Shown here: in pieces, positions 21,575 to 34,646 of the stretch
Layout of the letters: each line of letters begins with the position of its first letter
How positions within the stretch are numbered: the first letter of the stretch is position 1
NCBI GenBank assembly: GCA_000697475.1
Contig: JNEU01000966.1
Span: forward strand, 62,001 to 126,000
Length of the DNA: 64,000 bases
From: Lichtheimia corymbifera B2541
Lineage: Eukaryota; Mucoromycota; Mucoromycetes; Mucorales; Lichtheimiaceae
Direction of reading: 5' to 3'
Program-made: the position numbers and the translations under genes
The notes under the pieces: model-generated
Database searches by the model: none
What the model was told of the DNA's origin: nothing
What the model saw: the letters and a program-made list of their open reading frames with translations, nothing else

Positions 21575-23567
21575 ATGAGAAGATATACCCAATCGTCACT
21601 ATTGCGAGGAAATAGCTTTCTTTATGTTGTCACCGCGTTTGCAGCTCTAGGCCAATTTCTCTTTGGATGTAAGCATAACACCGCAAATATATAATGCTTA
21701 TCAACAACAACGTGATTACATAGATGATCAAGGAGTGATGTCCGCAATTCTCGTAAACCAGCGATGGCTGGAATTATTCCAATATCCGGATGCGACAATG
21801 AAGGGCTTCATTGTTGCCATTTTTGAGCTGGGAGCATTGTCAACGTCTATAATTGCTGGTTGGGTGATTGATTCCCTTGGACGTGTAGCTGCCATCCGTA
21901 TCGGCGGTGCAGTGTTCATTGTGGGTGGTATACTCCAAACGGCATCCAACAATACTGTGATGCTGCTTTTGGGTCGCCTTATTGCTGGTTTTGGTGTTGG
22001 CTTCTTTAGCACTGTCATCCCCATGTATGTTGCAGAGCTAGGCCGTACCGCCAATGTAAGCCATTCATTGATTAATCCACGACTTGGGGATAACTGGGTT
22101 TCATTCACAGCGTGGAAGAGTCTCAGTATTCAGCACCAGCATCATTCTTATAGGCTTGGCATCATCAGGTTCGCGATGAGCATCAGAAACCATGATTGTT
22201 ACCGATTTACAGCTGGCTATAATGCCATTATTGTGTGAATAGATTACATCGATCTCGGGTTTTCATGGGTGGAAAGCCATTGGTCATGGCGAGGCCCATT
22301 GTTGATGCAACCATTGTTTGCAGCCATTCTTGTGGTTGGCACATTTTTCCTCCCTGAATCACCACGGTATCTTATCATGAAAGAACAAAATGACAAGGCA
22401 TTCAATGTGCTATCTATCATGTGCGTATTATCATTACCAATCAACGGCATCCATTATCTTATCCAGTGAATCAAAATGACATTTCACCATATGCTGACTG
22501 ACTCGTAGACATGATAAACCCTGCGAGCATCCTGAAGTTTTGAGTGATTACAACCGAATCCTACATGCTGTACAATACGAGACGTCACTTGGGAAGTCGA
22601 CTTGGCGAGAACTTTTTACCACATACAAGCGACGTTCAGCTTTAGTTATCATAGTGCAAACTTGTGTTCAGCTTCAAGGAATTAATGTCATACCAGTTGA
22701 GTAATCCAGAGCGCTCAGCACCGAGAAGAAGATAACTAATATCAAAAATTCCATCATGTAGTACTATGCACCTATAATCTATGAGTCAGTTTTCGGTCCT
22801 GGTAAGCTGGCGCTGGTAATGAATGGCGTCAGTGCTACGTTTTTCATATTTGGAGCGTGGACGTGTATGTTTTTGGTTGACCGTGTTGGACGACGACCAT
22901 TGTTTCTACATACAAGCCTTCACCTGATGGTTTGGTTTGCGATCATGGCTGTGTTTACAAGTGGTGTAATCGAAGCCCATATATCCCAGATCATGGTCAT
23001 AGTTTGTGGGGTGGTGTTTATGTATATTTTCGGCCTTGCATGGGCACCGGTTTCATGGCTTTGTTAGTATCGTCTAAGGTGTATGCTCCAGGCATCATCT
23101 TTATCCAGCCATTCATAAGCTAACTAAGAGCCCTTAATTAGACGTATCTGAGATCTACCCCTTGCGTGCTAGAGCGCGAGGCATGGCATTGGCTTCGTTG
23201 ACACAATGGGTAAGGGCACGTGACTCAATAAGACTTTCAAAATAACATCATCATAGGCTTGGAACTTTGCAGTGGGACTGTGGACCCCGCCACTACTTGA
23301 AGGCATCGGCTACCTTACATATATTTTCTACGCGGTTATATGTTTCTTCACTTTTGTTATCAGTATGAGTATCCCCAATTGCAAGAGGTTGCACATAGCC
23401 ATATGCAAGAGTGCTCACAATTGTCTTTCGATTTAGTGTATTATATGTGTGTTGAGACCAATGGAAAATCTCTGGAAGAAATCGATGTTCTTTTTGGTGA
23501 AGTAAGCCATGCAGAGCAATGCACCATTGACTCTGATGGTATGTCGGATAACAAAGAACCCGTATAA
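21575..23567 (+). CDS. Sugar porter (major facilitator superfamily), tandem copy 2
   Basis: Paralogue of the upstream transporter, 484 residues. Exons 21575-21668, 21724-22055, 22111-22168, 22243-22420, 22509-22695, 22762-23062, 23142-23209, 23257-23362, 23437-23567. Six internal exons equal their counterparts in length and one differs by one codon. It keeps GYDDQGVMS-type start logic (read as GYDQGVMSAIL after splicing), PESPRYL, QLQGIN, LVDRVGRRPL and VETNGKSLEEIDVLFG; PETKG has become VETNG. Two donors are weak (GTTGAG at 22696, GTTAGT at 23063). An in-frame ATG at 21470 would add 35 residues; 21575 is chosen because copy 1 aligns from nearby. Both copies read intact. Confidence 0.92.
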
Positions 23568-25701
23568 AAAAGTACCCCATTGAGGATAAAAATAATGGTC
23601 ATTCAAATGAAGGCTTACATCACACTATGAAAGCAGTGAGCATTTTGGCATTAGAATAAATTTAGGATTACAGGTTCCCATGTTGCCATGCACAATACGC
23701 TTGTTTTGGATCCAGCAATGAGTCGATTAGTGGCTGTGATGGGATTGTGTAGCAAGTGTATAGCACCTTCTCCTAGGTACAATGCGTGGAATTTACCCAT
23801 GCAAAACACAAGCCATAGATATTATTGCCGCGGAATTTTGGGCTTTGTCGCTTGTTGCTTGTATTCGCATGCAACTTAGTTGTATATATATCCATGTGCT
23901 TTGTTGCCTTTGTAGCCTGAGGATCCTTCCAACTCCTACCCATATTACTCATGTCTCTAAAACCGTTTACGTCCTATCGTTTGGATGGCCATTCTCCTGT
24001 GCTTGTAGAAAACGTATAGCACCGTACATGGCCTTAAGGCATTGAAAGGGGAAAATGTCAACCTTCAATCCTCAATGCAGCCATGCTCATATTGAACTGC
24101 GTATGAGCATTGTGTCTCGAAATTTAGTCACGTCGTCGTCCTGCTAGAACTAAGGTCTACTGAATCCTGGCAAAAGTTTGGCGAGAATATGAGATGAATG
24201 CATCATTTCCCAGCAAGAAGCATAAAATAGAACACTATGGGTTTTGCGAAAGGTTTCCCAATATGACGAGCTGACACTAACCACCAAACTAATATCGCAA
24301 GCCTGATGCAAAGTGGAACGTTTTACACAATGCCCCTTTTGAATGGATGTACTCTTAATGTAATGAGTCTCGAGAAGCAAGATTACACCTTTTCTACGTT
24401 GATATAAACGTGTAACAATCGGTGCGCAGTATTGGCACTGGGACATCCGATATGGCTTTGCTCATGCTATCTTGTCTATGTTACATTTGGTGGTGATGGC
24501 CCTGGCACATGATCCCCACATCTTATGCATCAGACATCGATTGCCTTGTACCACAAACCGAGAACACAGATCGCTTGCTTGAGGATGATCTTTTGTGATA
24601 TTAAAATCTTCCATAAAACTTTAGCCATGGAATCAGGCAGGCAATTTGACAGGTTTATTTCGACCGAACGCCCATATCAAGCATAGTAGCGCATTATATA
24701 TGACCTGAAGCCATGGATATATGTCACTTGACACCAGCGTGTGTACTCATGCACATTATTGTTGTTACCAATGGATATGGCGCGGTCCTCCCCGTCTTCC
24801 TAACGTCACTTTTTTTTTGCACACATCATCCGACATAGCCCTAAGCTGTTGTCAGGTACAAGCTTTTGATATTCCCATGGAAACGTGGTAAATCTACCAT
24901 GGTTCAGATCTTCTTCCTTATATCCATATCACAAATGCTAACGATGCTCGAAGCATAGCACCGTACAAAAGCCAAGCAATATGAGGTAGACCAACTTAGC
25001 AGAAGGCAATTACGTTATTGTTGCCACGTTGTATCCTAGGAAGAGGTATCAATGCTTGGCTCGCCCATGTTGGTGAGGGTACGTTGCATTAGCAGAATTC
25101 CATCGCTGAGTATCGATGGAGATGAAAATCTGACAAAAGATTGAATAGACCAAAATAGGAAGTGTGGTAAGCTCATATGAAAAAAGTCATATAAACATTG
25201 TAGTAGCACATTTACATGTGCTACAGGAACCAGCTTGAAAAGGAAAAATGTGCAAGAGCTGCTGTTACTTGCTTTGTAAAGAAAATGGATGAGGGAAGGG
25301 AAAAGGTTTTCATATACAGGGTTGTCGTATTACTTCCTACCACCTTCCCCACCCATTTCTCCACACACATACACACGCTCACAAGCACACAAACCCCAAC
25401 GCTACACGAATGCATTTTGCGATCACTAATTCATCGTGTACGACCAAAATCGATATACCGCTTGCACAAATCACCGCTCTTTTGTGAACGAACGCCCTGT
25501 GTGTGTGAGAGAACCAAGGTCGGGATAGACACAAAATGGTAGTGCACATCATCACAGCCCAGCATCAGAATCGAGCTAAGACGAATACAGCTCAACCATC
25601 GTTGGTCGTATATAAAGTCCTCGTCAGATTCAATCGTTGATTTAAGCATTAAGATCCTTTTACTACCCCGCATATAATTTACCCTTTCATTGATTCAAAA
25701 C
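23568..25701. other. Long intergenic region before the GDSL phospholipase
   Basis: 2.1 kb without a supportable gene; frames are short and unrelated to known families. The last 100 bp contain a clear TATA box (25609-25616). Confidence 0.5.
25609..25616 (+). promoter_or_regulatory. TATA box of the GDSL phospholipase gene
   Basis: TATATAAA, 86 bp before the start codon at 25702. Transcription would begin about 30 bp downstream, leaving a 5' leader of some 55 nt without an ATG. Confidence 0.6.
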
Positions 25702-27289
25702 ATGCGTTGGTCTATTGCTGCTACGATTGCTGCTGCTGTACACGCAGTCTCAGCTTTGACTGCCTCCTCTATTGGTGATTGCCCTGCGCTATCCCCTCGT
25801 AAAACGAACGCTACCAGCGTAAAGGATTTGCGTCCCGATGATATCAAGGTCATTGGTGCCATGGGCGATAGGTATATACGCGCGTTAGCAATCCCATTAT
25901 ACAACGTTGACACATCCATTTGCTTTATAGTATCATGGCAGGCTTTGGTATCGCTGGTATTGATCCTGATGGCACTGGTATTCTTAACATTAGCGCTGTC
26001 ATGGAATCCCGTGGCAAGAGCTGGGCCATTGGAGGCGATGAAGGAGCTTTTACGGTGGCCAACTTTATGCAACATTACAGCCCCAAGATCCAAGGCCCAT
26101 CCAAGGGTGAACACATTGCTGAGATTTGCCAAGACATTCTCTGCTTGGATTATCGTATGTATATAATGATTCTTGACAACATCAAACCCATTGATTCACC
26201 AAGCTATTGCATGTTCCCTTTTATTTGTTGTGGTGTACAGGTTTCCCCAAGAAGGATGTGCTCAATGGTGCATTGAGTGGTGCCATTGCTGTCAACCTTG
26301 ACACTGAGCTTGATTATATAGTGAAACGTACGTACTAGTAGTGATTGCATGCTGAGCGTTTACAGGTATACTAATGATGCCATCCATTGCTGTAATAGAA
26401 ATGAAGTCCATGGAGAACATCGACTTTGACAATGACTGGAAGTTGATTACCATCCAAATTGGCAGCAATGATCAATGTGCATCATGCCTTGGACCATGGG
26501 TTAATGATGTTCAACCGGAAAACTATGGCTCTTATGTTGATAAGGTCATTGGACGTATCAAGGATGAGATCCCCCGCACCATTGTTGACCTTGGTGGTGT
26601 CTTCAATGTCTCGCAAGTATACAACCTGACATACGGCCAAGACTACTGTCGCCCATTGCTCGATCAACCAAACGCTCTCACCAACCGTGTTGAATGCCCA
26701 TGCTTCCTCGAAGGTGATGACAAGATCCGCAACATGGATAATATCGCTGCTAGTAGGTGTCACGTGTACTGGCTTATATATGTTTTGTGTTGCTTACACT
26801 CGTGATAACAGAGTACAATGAACAATTGGTTGCCATCTATGAAAAATACAAGGGCCAACAAACCGATACCTTTGCTGTCACCTTCCAACCGGCCGACATT
26901 AACATTGCTGGATTCCCTGTTGACGCTCTCAGGTAAAGAAAAAAGAATGATCCATGCTGCTACAACCTTTTTGAGGCAATCGTTGCTCATTGCTTCTTTA
27001 CTTCTTCAATCTTTTAGCAACCTTGATTGCTTCCATCCCGCCGAAAAGACTCACGAATTGGTGGCCAAGGTAATATCGGCTGATACAAAAACGATGATTT
27101 TGCATTAACCATTCTTTGTCACAGATCTTCTGGAATAATCTTTTCAAGCCCCAAGACCAACGTGGTGGTGTATACAACTTTGATCCTGATACAAAGGTAA
27201 GCTGTCTCTAGCATGCTGTATACCCATAGTACTAATACCACAACAACCAGATCTACTGCCCCTCCGACGACGATCGTATCCAAATCTAA
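25702..27289 (+). CDS. Secreted GDSL lipase, phospholipase B1-like
   Basis: Extracellular or surface phospholipase/lipase of the SGNH superfamily, 372 residues. Exons 25702-25871, 25931-26154, 26241-26327, 26399-26752, 26812-26932, 27018-27069, 27125-27196, 27251-27289. A signal peptide occupies residues 1-20. Block I reads IGAMGDSIMAGFG with the nucleophile Ser57, whose codon is split by intron 1. Block III is IQIGSNDQC and block V is DCFHPAEKTHE with the Asp-x-x-His pair. This matches the PLB1 branch (animal membrane phospholipase B and fungal relatives). No C-terminal membrane anchor is visible, so secretion is likely. Acceptor and donor sites are all GT-AG. Possible roles: nutrient lipid hydrolysis or wall-associated lipid turnover (inference). 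Confidence 0.93.
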
Positions 27290-27894
27290 AGCACTGGTGC
27301 TTCTCCCTCAATATTTTTCTATCACTACTTTTCTGTATACTTATTATACTGATAAATTCTCTCTGTATTGGATGTAATAAATCTTTGATTCCCTATGTAC
27401 GCTATGTGGATTGCCCCTTGTAGAGAGGTTCATCTGAGTTTAGGTCCACCATGGCAGGCATTATGCATCGGAATCATTTCGTTGACAACACGGCTGAAGC
27501 AAGGCTGCGTACTGATGGAATCAAAAGAATGGTGACAGGAGTAGCACAAGCCTACTGCAAGATTGCGTCTTGAAAAGGAATAGCCCCAAGCCTATATACC
27601 ATGCTGCTTCATTTTCAAACACCTCGAAATGTACCTCGATAATGTTGTGCACAGCACAAATATGGTAAGTTTTAATAATGATCTGGCATCTACATTCGGT
27701 GCCGTTAATTGATGGTAGTAAACAATGAAAATGAGTGTAAAATATATGCAGAGGGAGGAGACGTTTTCGTTGTATAACGGATTGGAAAGGTGTGAGGATA
27801 TAAACATCGAGATTGGGGAAGATGATACCATAGGATTACGGAGGATATGGGATCCAAGCACAATAGCATGGCAAGCACTGCCGACATGCAATGC
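27290..27894. other. Convergent 3' region with polyadenylation signal
   Basis: 605 bp between the ends of two convergent genes. AATAAA at 27376-27381 lies 87 bp past the phospholipase stop and is its probable polyadenylation signal. No gene seen. Confidence 0.5.
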
Positions 27895-28788
27895 TTAATA
27901 GCGATGCTGATGCATGCTAACGGATGAAAAGGAATGACGCTCATAATACTCGTACGTATGGTCATGCTCCTTTCCAATACGCAAACGGGCAAAGCAGCTA
28001 GCAATAAACCATATAAAAGTGATCACTTGGCATCCACAAGCAGCTCCCACAATATATACGGCTGGACCCCAGTGATATGTTAATCCATCCACTTTCGATC
28101 CTATCTCCTCGAATGCAGAGCGATAGAGACCTACGGCAAACCCAATTGCCATTCCACTGCACACTGCACCCAAGAGGCCAGACAAAGCACCCAATGTGGG
28201 AAGCATATTGTTCTTACGCATACGTCGCATCATCATTGCAACTATTTAAATGGCTTAGTATATAATGGGTAAAGAGGATGATGCTGAACACGTACTGATC
28301 ATGCCGATGAATGCAAGAATAGCTGAAGGTAGAACAAGGACAGTCGCTTTTTGTGCATTGAGGACACCTTGGCTATATTGTTGCACGGCCTGTTTGATGA
28401 CATCGCTTGAATCAAGATTTATATTGTTAATTTCAGCCAGCTGGTCAATGTCTATAAAGCGTATCCCACGCATACATCGTATATCAGCGACCCAAACCTC
28501 ATGTAGACGCATAGATTATTGCTAAACACAATACCACTTACCGAAGGTATACAGTAGGTTGGAGTCATTGCAGGTATCAGGTTGGTCACTATCGCCTTTG
28601 AAAATACATGAACGATAAAAGCCGTATCGTATGGATTGATTCGTTTTCGTTTGGCTGGCTTCCACAATGAAAATTTTGGGTAGAAAGGAGCTGGTGTTGG
28701 TTATGCCGAGATTTGCAAAGATCAAAAGCACTAGTGCAAAGAGTGCAAATAGTAGGGCAAAGTAATGGGATCGCTTTGGAGGAGCCAT
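27895..28788 (-). CDS. Four-span membrane protein, SUR7/PalI-like
   Basis: Probable plasma-membrane protein of 249 residues. Exons 28788-28542, 28451-28296, 28241-27895. Topology resembles the claudin-like fungal SUR7/PalI group: helix 1 near residues 10-30 (YFALLFALFALVLLIFANLG), a cysteine-containing extracellular loop, helix 2 (TVLVLPSAILAFIGMI), helix 3 (TLGALSGLLGAVCSGMAIGF) and helix 4 (YIVGAACGCQVITFIWFIA), then a short His/Tyr-rich tail. The acceptor of intron 1 was chosen by frame: an alternative at 28501 gives a stop. Such proteins organise eisosomes, cell-wall sensing or pH signalling; which one applies here cannot be told. Confidence 0.75.
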
Positions 28789-29756
28789 CTGTTAAATGAA
28801 TGGGAAGGAAAATGGTGATCAAAGGAAGAAAGGGAAAGGAAAGAAGAATGCAGTATGTAAATGGGTGCAGAAAGTGAAAAGGCATAGCCGAAATCCTTTA
28901 GCTTTCTTGTGTGACATTTTGCGCAACGCAATGATGCAACACAACCATCGGATGGATCTACTTGTTACACGAAAGAATATGTTATCCCGCTGCTGTTTTC
29001 TGATCTCCACCACCAACAATCCCATTATCCACCCCTGTATCGTCGCAGGTCATCATGCTACGTTTGGCATTACAACGAAACCACTTGCGAACCCCTCATT
29101 TGGCTTATCATATGTAACATACTCTGAGCCATCATGGATCAAGATTGGAATTTTGCTCTTCACTTGCAATCATACGAGTAGTAATATAAAGGTCATTTAT
29201 AACAATTTTGGTAATGCGGATCCAGAACCCCGGACACAATACTAGTAAGCGAGGTAAGGTTGTGTCAAATGCAGTCAACTTAACCTGACGTACGCAATGC
29301 TATGGTCAATAGCTGCCTTTGTAAGCAAGGAAAGGTGAAAACGTAAAACGAAGTATATGTACTAATGCGTGTAAAATGATGAAAACATGGCTTATTCTTT
29401 ATAAAACGGCATAATTGAAAGATAGGTATATACAAGAAAAGGGTGGACAATGTGGGCATATAATAATCAAGCTGCATATGGATGGGGGAAAAGGAACGAC
29501 ATAATACGAAAGTGATAGCAGAAGATGGTATCATGGGAATGACGAGTTTGAATTGTGCACAAGCAGAACAAAAAGGCTTGTCTGTGCTGTCCTTGGCAGC
29601 TGCGTATAATGGTAATGAGCAATGGCTGATATTGGCAGTCAGAGCTTTTGCTCCGATGGTGGTTGCTCATGGATGACTTGTGCTTGGTAGCACAATGTAA
29701 GGTATCCATGGACAATAAGCAATTGATAGTGGGATCGAAATATGTATCAGGCCTGG
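28789..29756. other. Non-coding stretch
   Basis: 968 bp between the SUR7-like gene's 5' end and the kinase 3' end. Several 60-150 codon frames exist on both strands but none carries a domain or matches its neighbours' codon style. Nothing else seen. Confidence 0.45.
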
Positions 29757-31315
29757 CTAAGTGTTCTTCAGCATCCAAGGATGGATCTAAAAAACCGATG
29801 ACTGATATTAATACTAATGCTCACACGAGATATTGTAATATTGTTGCGTTGCTCATACCTTGATTTCATCCATAGTGATGCGCTTGCAAGGATCTTTGCA
29901 AAGCATACCGTTCAAAAGGTCGATTAGGTCATCATCGGCATTGGATGGATACTTTGTACTAATACTGGTGGATGCTCTGACGTTAGCTTTTATCCCTAAT
30001 TCACTTGCAGATATCAACATACCTTGTGTATCTGATGTCTTCATATAAATCAACCAAGCTCTCCCTTGCGAAAGGTAGGCGACCATAGCAAAAGCAGTAC
30101 AAGGTTACGCCCATGGCCCAAATATCGGCAGCTGTTGCAGGAATAGGATTTGAAGGCTTTGGTGAACGCCCTAAAAAGATATCATGGTGATACCCTTGTC
30201 AGTTACCAATTCACTGTAGTAGAAAAAATGAGAAAAATTACCTCTGGATAACAATTCAGGGGCCATGAAAGCGGGTGTTCCTCCAGAAATGGATCGAGTG
30301 GATACAGCAACAACCCCTTTTTGATCGACTCTTTTAGCGCTTCCAAAATCGGCAAGTTTGAGCCTGTCATTGTCTGATAACAATAGGTTCTCTGGTTTGA
30401 TGTCTACATAGACGAATGATAAAATGAATACCATGATCATGATTAAAAAGCGGTTGACAACCTACCTCGATGGATGATACCTTGCGAGTGTACTAGAAAA
30501 ACGGCAATTTGAGAGGTCAGTGAGCTGAATTTATGCAACCAAACACCGCTAGGCTACTCACAATAATCCACTGCATCCACCAATTGAGCAAAGTAATCGC
30601 GACATTTTCCTTCAGGCAACGGATCTGCAGTATGCTTGGTATCGAGTTGCATCACGGGACCTCGTTTGGCCAGCTCCATAACTGATTGATAATACGCATC
30701 AGCCAATCATGCGTAACAAGAGAGCTAAAATGAGAATGGCTTACCAAGGAACACTGAATCGCTGCCAGCATCATCGACAACATCAAGAAGACGAATAATG
30801 TTATTGTGGTCGATAGATTTGAGGATGTCAACTTCATCAATGGGCGGAGTAGAATCTTCCATGATCCTTCGGCGTTTGTTTTGTAGGACAAGATTGTCTT
30901 GGCTGGATGAAGCGGTTGAAGTGAGTGCACCGGCTCGTGCACGTGGTCCGGCAAACCGCATCAAATCGTTGTACTGCATTCGACGTAAGCGTGATTTGCT
31001 CAATTCCTTGATCGCCTGATAATGAAAACACATTTTCACATGGGATTAGACAATCATTCATCGATCACATTCGTTTGACAGCTGAGTGATAAAACGTACC
31101 ACAGGCGTTTTGTTGATCTTATCCATGGCTGAATGCACTACAGCATTGGCACCATAGCCGATTTCACCATCGATACGGTAGTGATGAATGTATTGGGCGT
31201 TGTGGATGATATCAGAGAGAGAACGATGATGGCGTTTCTTTTTATTGTTGTTGTTGTTGTCGCCTTTGCGTGTTTCAGAGTATGTCTTCCAAGGGCGTGG
31301 AAACCAGCGTGTCAT
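29757..31315 (-). CDS. Ser/Thr protein kinase, CaMKK / SNF1-activating kinase-like
   Basis: Upstream kinase of the CaMKK group, which in fungi activates Snf1/AMPK; 363 residues. Exons 31315-31100, 31015-30745, 30681-30562, 30492-30466, 30403-30242, 30170-30023, 29976-29859, 29786-29757; the fourth is 27 nt and the last 30 nt. Motifs: GEIGYGANAVVH loop, AIKEL with the catalytic Lys, a basic Arg-rich insert before helix C (RP-insert position of CaMKKs), the IIRLLDVVDD strand, VMELAKRGPVM hinge, HRDIKPENLLL, DFGSAKR and GTPAFMAPE. It stops right after the HPW of subdomain XI, so any calmodulin-binding or regulatory tail is absent. A TATA-like TATAAAAA (31371-31378) favours the ATG at 31315 over one at 31348. 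Confidence 0.9.
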
Positions 31316-31370
31316 TGTAAAGGTAGTCAATGTAGATGAAAAAAGCATGACATGGTTGGGGAGATGATGG

Positions 31371-31378
31371 TTTTTATA
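31371..31378 (-). promoter_or_regulatory. TATA-like box of the CaMKK-like kinase gene
   Basis: TATAAAAA on the gene strand, 56-63 bp before the ATG at 31315. Transcription starting about 30 bp downstream would exclude the in-frame ATG at 31348. Confidence 0.45.
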
Positions 31379-32868
31379 TGTGGTGAGCCACACTGCACCC
31401 GTTTGTGTCACCTTGGCATTGTTTCTTGTCCGGGAGCCTCTGTGTGTGGAAAAAGTCTTGGCTGGTGTCTTTGCTTTTTCCACGTTGCCCGAGTTTTTCC
31501 ATTTTAGGCGTGCTACCGACAATACAGCCGATAGAATTGCGTCAAGGCACCAACTCTCTACTCTATTTTTATCAGACAGGTGCAGGTGTACTTTGTGCAA
31601 CTATAAACAAACCATATAGCTCACTCTTCACATGCCTGCGAGCCATTCGTCATTTGTGTCTGCTGGATTATGCAACAACTGCATGTGTGTAGAAAATGAA
31701 TGGTGGTTGCTGTTTTTGTCTCGCCTCAACCATAGCCCCGCTCGCATTGAAAAATACGGGCAGCTTGATGATTGGTGCTGCCCATATTCTCTCCTCTTGA
31801 CATAAATTTCCCACATCACCATCGCAATGATAAAGTGAAGCATCCCTCCAATCATGCTTTGTATATATGCGATCAGGGTGCTGAGCTGGGAATCCATTTA
31901 CCTGCACCATTGTTTTCGGGTTAATTTGGGATAGCGTTTTGGACCTTTTCCTTGTTCATTATCCATCACCACATCTTTTCCCCTCACTTGCATCGCATAA
32001 AAGGCATACTGACCCCTTTGTTGCATCGCATTGTTTGTCACACACAGCAAAAGTGCTCTTCGATGACATCCTATATTTTACCCATACGTCACTGATACAG
32101 CAAGCAATTACACCACCACTGCTGGTATATGTCGTCAGGATCTCAGAGCTCTCCAAATGCTCGTGCCGTGAAAGAGATCGCACCATACATCGTTATTCCC
32201 TAATAGATGGATCATTGTGCCAACTTTGCTGTCAAAGTAAATGTTCCTTGAGGTTGTCATGAAGTCATTCGGGGTCGCAAAGGCTCATAGGTTCATTCAA
32301 TGATGTCAGATGATTTCCTGGAAGCCTGTTTTACCCCTGCTTGTCCTCCCCGGTTACTGAGAACAACAACTCTCTCTCTCAAGCTCTGCCAATTTCATGC
32401 AACATCATCCGCAGACACATCTCCTATTTTCACACGAAGTTATGATATCCAATGAACGCATGTGTATGGATCTTTTTTATAGATCAAATGAAGGATGGCA
32501 ACTTCTAAAACTATGTCATTGGCTGCAGATACTATATAACTTCCCTCCTCATCCTATCAATAATGAATGTGCGTGGGACATTAGTAATGACTCATAATTG
32601 ATCCTATATTTGACCTACTGTTTGGCGTAGCGAGTGAAAGGGGTCGGTGATGCTCCTATAGAGTGTGGCATTTTCTGGCTTCGTCGATGCAACTGGGTGT
32701 GGTGGGAATATCATTGGTGGCTGTTGATGATGATGGCGAGTAATATCTTCAATATGCTAATCCTTGATTGTTGTCATGTTTCCCTTGGTCTGAATAGGCA
32801 AATGAATAATCGCTCTCGTTGTGATTATAGGTTCTAGTGTCGGCACAGAAGACATGTTGCCGTCATTT
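31379..32868. other. Non-coding stretch upstream of the kinase
   Basis: About 1.5 kb. Short minus-strand frames at 31628-31910 have a hydrophobic stretch but no start context or splice support. Nothing assigned. Confidence 0.4.
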
Positions 32869-33278
32869 TCAAAGAGTCTCAGTGCGGATCAGGTGACAAA
32901 TCGCTTTCATGGCTGATTGCACCATGCCTTTTGAATAGTAGAAACAACCTTCGAATAACGCCAACTGACTTGATGCTTGTCTCATCACACGATTGGCTTG
33001 CTCCTTGGAATGTTTGCATGATCGAAGCGTATGCTGTTGCAAGCGACGTATATCACCATGCTGAAAATTGCAATCCACCCGTGTTCCCTCTTTCGATCAT
33101 CTTCCGACTCAAATCGTTGTGATGAGAAAAGCGTATCCACCTTGATCCCTTTCTGTTGTAATCCTTCGCATTGACTGCAGCATGTACATTCGTCCATGGT
33201 TGTACTTTCCCGAGGCCACTTTGCTTGATTTCTCACCACTATCTCAATCTGAAAAGGAGTTATACTGCCTGTATTCAT
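32869..33278 (-). CDS. Candidate small Cys-containing protein, gene model uncertain
   Basis: Two overlapping minus-strand frames can be joined. One begins at 33278 (or at 33197) and carries a CTCCSQC cluster; the other ends at 32869 with an amphipathic, basic tail. A phase-consistent join would use a weak donor GTGGAT after codons reading GIK and an acceptor ATTTTCAG, removing about 85 nt. The product (about 80-105 residues) is not recognised. The two frames together exceed what chance usually leaves, but the donor is poor. Treat as tentative. Confidence 0.3.
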
Positions 33279-34646
33279 AGCCCTTGATCATCATCCAAGT
33301 ACCTTGTAGCATCAGCGTTAGTCGACATGCTTATGTCAACTCAATATTCAGCATCTAGAGTGTTGGAAGTATCCCTCGACCTAGGTATCCGTGCCACCAA
33401 GAAGCAAGCTCACTACTCAAAAACATGTCAACATACAACTCAAACACAGCCATAACCATACATACATGTGGACCTGCCATGGAATAAGGTCAACTGTCAT
33501 CACCAGGATATCCACGAGGAACTGTAAAAGATTATTAGAGATCAATGTTTACCATAACGGCTATCGTTGACACTTACTAAAATACATTGGTGGACCATAT
33601 AAAGATGTGTGAACAGCCTTGCTTTATGCGGATAGGAGGGGCACTGTTGTCAGTGCATTGAACACCAATAAAGCCGCGTTGTTGTCTAGATAATCAGAAC
33701 ACCAAGTTGAAGGAGCTGCTCCATGAATAACTATGCCACAGTGACAAAAGGCCCATCTGTAGCTGATTTGGGTCCAACGCATCGGTAGTGGGAGGGGTGT
33801 TGAATGACGAGCAAAAGGCGTTACGCGTTCATGGAGGAGAGTTCAATGAGAGGACGGGCAACTTTCAAGAGGCCTAGTTGTAATAGAGAACGGGGTGACT
33901 GAATTGCATTGCGGTCAACGAGCAAGTCGTAGTGGGGAAAGGTGAATGTATATCAAAATGAAGAGGAGGAGGAGGGGTACAATGCATGAACCACCGGACT
34001 TGCTTCAAGAAGTCAGCTTCAAATCTATTTTTCTCAGCATCCTTGCAAAACAAAGGTCGAGCATCATTATCACGCACCTTGATTCGATAAAAAATAAAGA
34101 ACAAGATCATACCATTATCTTGAGTATAGTTCATTCAACAATGAGAGATGATGATTCCTTACCCAAACAACACAATGACAACTACAACAAAGAAAGGCCA
34201 ATGACCACAAACATCAGCATTAATAATTCACAGGATTACAAAATGGTTATCCATCATACTTATTTGGTGGATGTAAGCAATTAAGAAAAGACATTATTAT
34301 CATCATGCTACATCAAGGCACAAGAACAGAAGATGTCGGATGAAACCAAGGACTGTCCGAGCCGCACATTTTCTACCTCAGCAAGGTATCACAATCCAAA
34401 AGCCTACCGCAACCGCCTGCCCATTTGAATTCCTTCTCTTTTTCTTTACCCATCCACACGACCCACTAAATCAACATGTATGTTCGACACTCGATCCCGA
34501 TGATTATCAATCAGTCCAGTCAACCTTTTACCAGCCGCCACAACACAACGGATGGATGAGGATGATGGATGGATGGATTGGATTATCAAGGATTGACTGA
34601 TGTTGGAGGCAGTACATAAACTAATTTAATGGATAAAAAAATTAGC
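33279..34646. other. RPS12 upstream region, probably with a 5'UTR intron
   Basis: No gene recognised. Just before the RPS12 start an acceptor-like AATTAG precedes CATG at 34646, with branch-like CTGATG and CTAATTT shortly upstream. A possible donor GTATCA follows CAGCAAG at 34385. A leader intron of about 260 nt is therefore likely (inference). Confidence 0.4.

Noticed and set aside
23568..25600. Possible third transporter or pseudogene after copy 2
   Set aside because: No transporter motif (GRR, PESPR, ETKG) occurs in any frame of this stretch.
31628..31910. Minus-strand frames with a hydrophobic stretch
   Set aside because: No start context, no domain, and both candidate frames overlap in different phases without usable splice sites.
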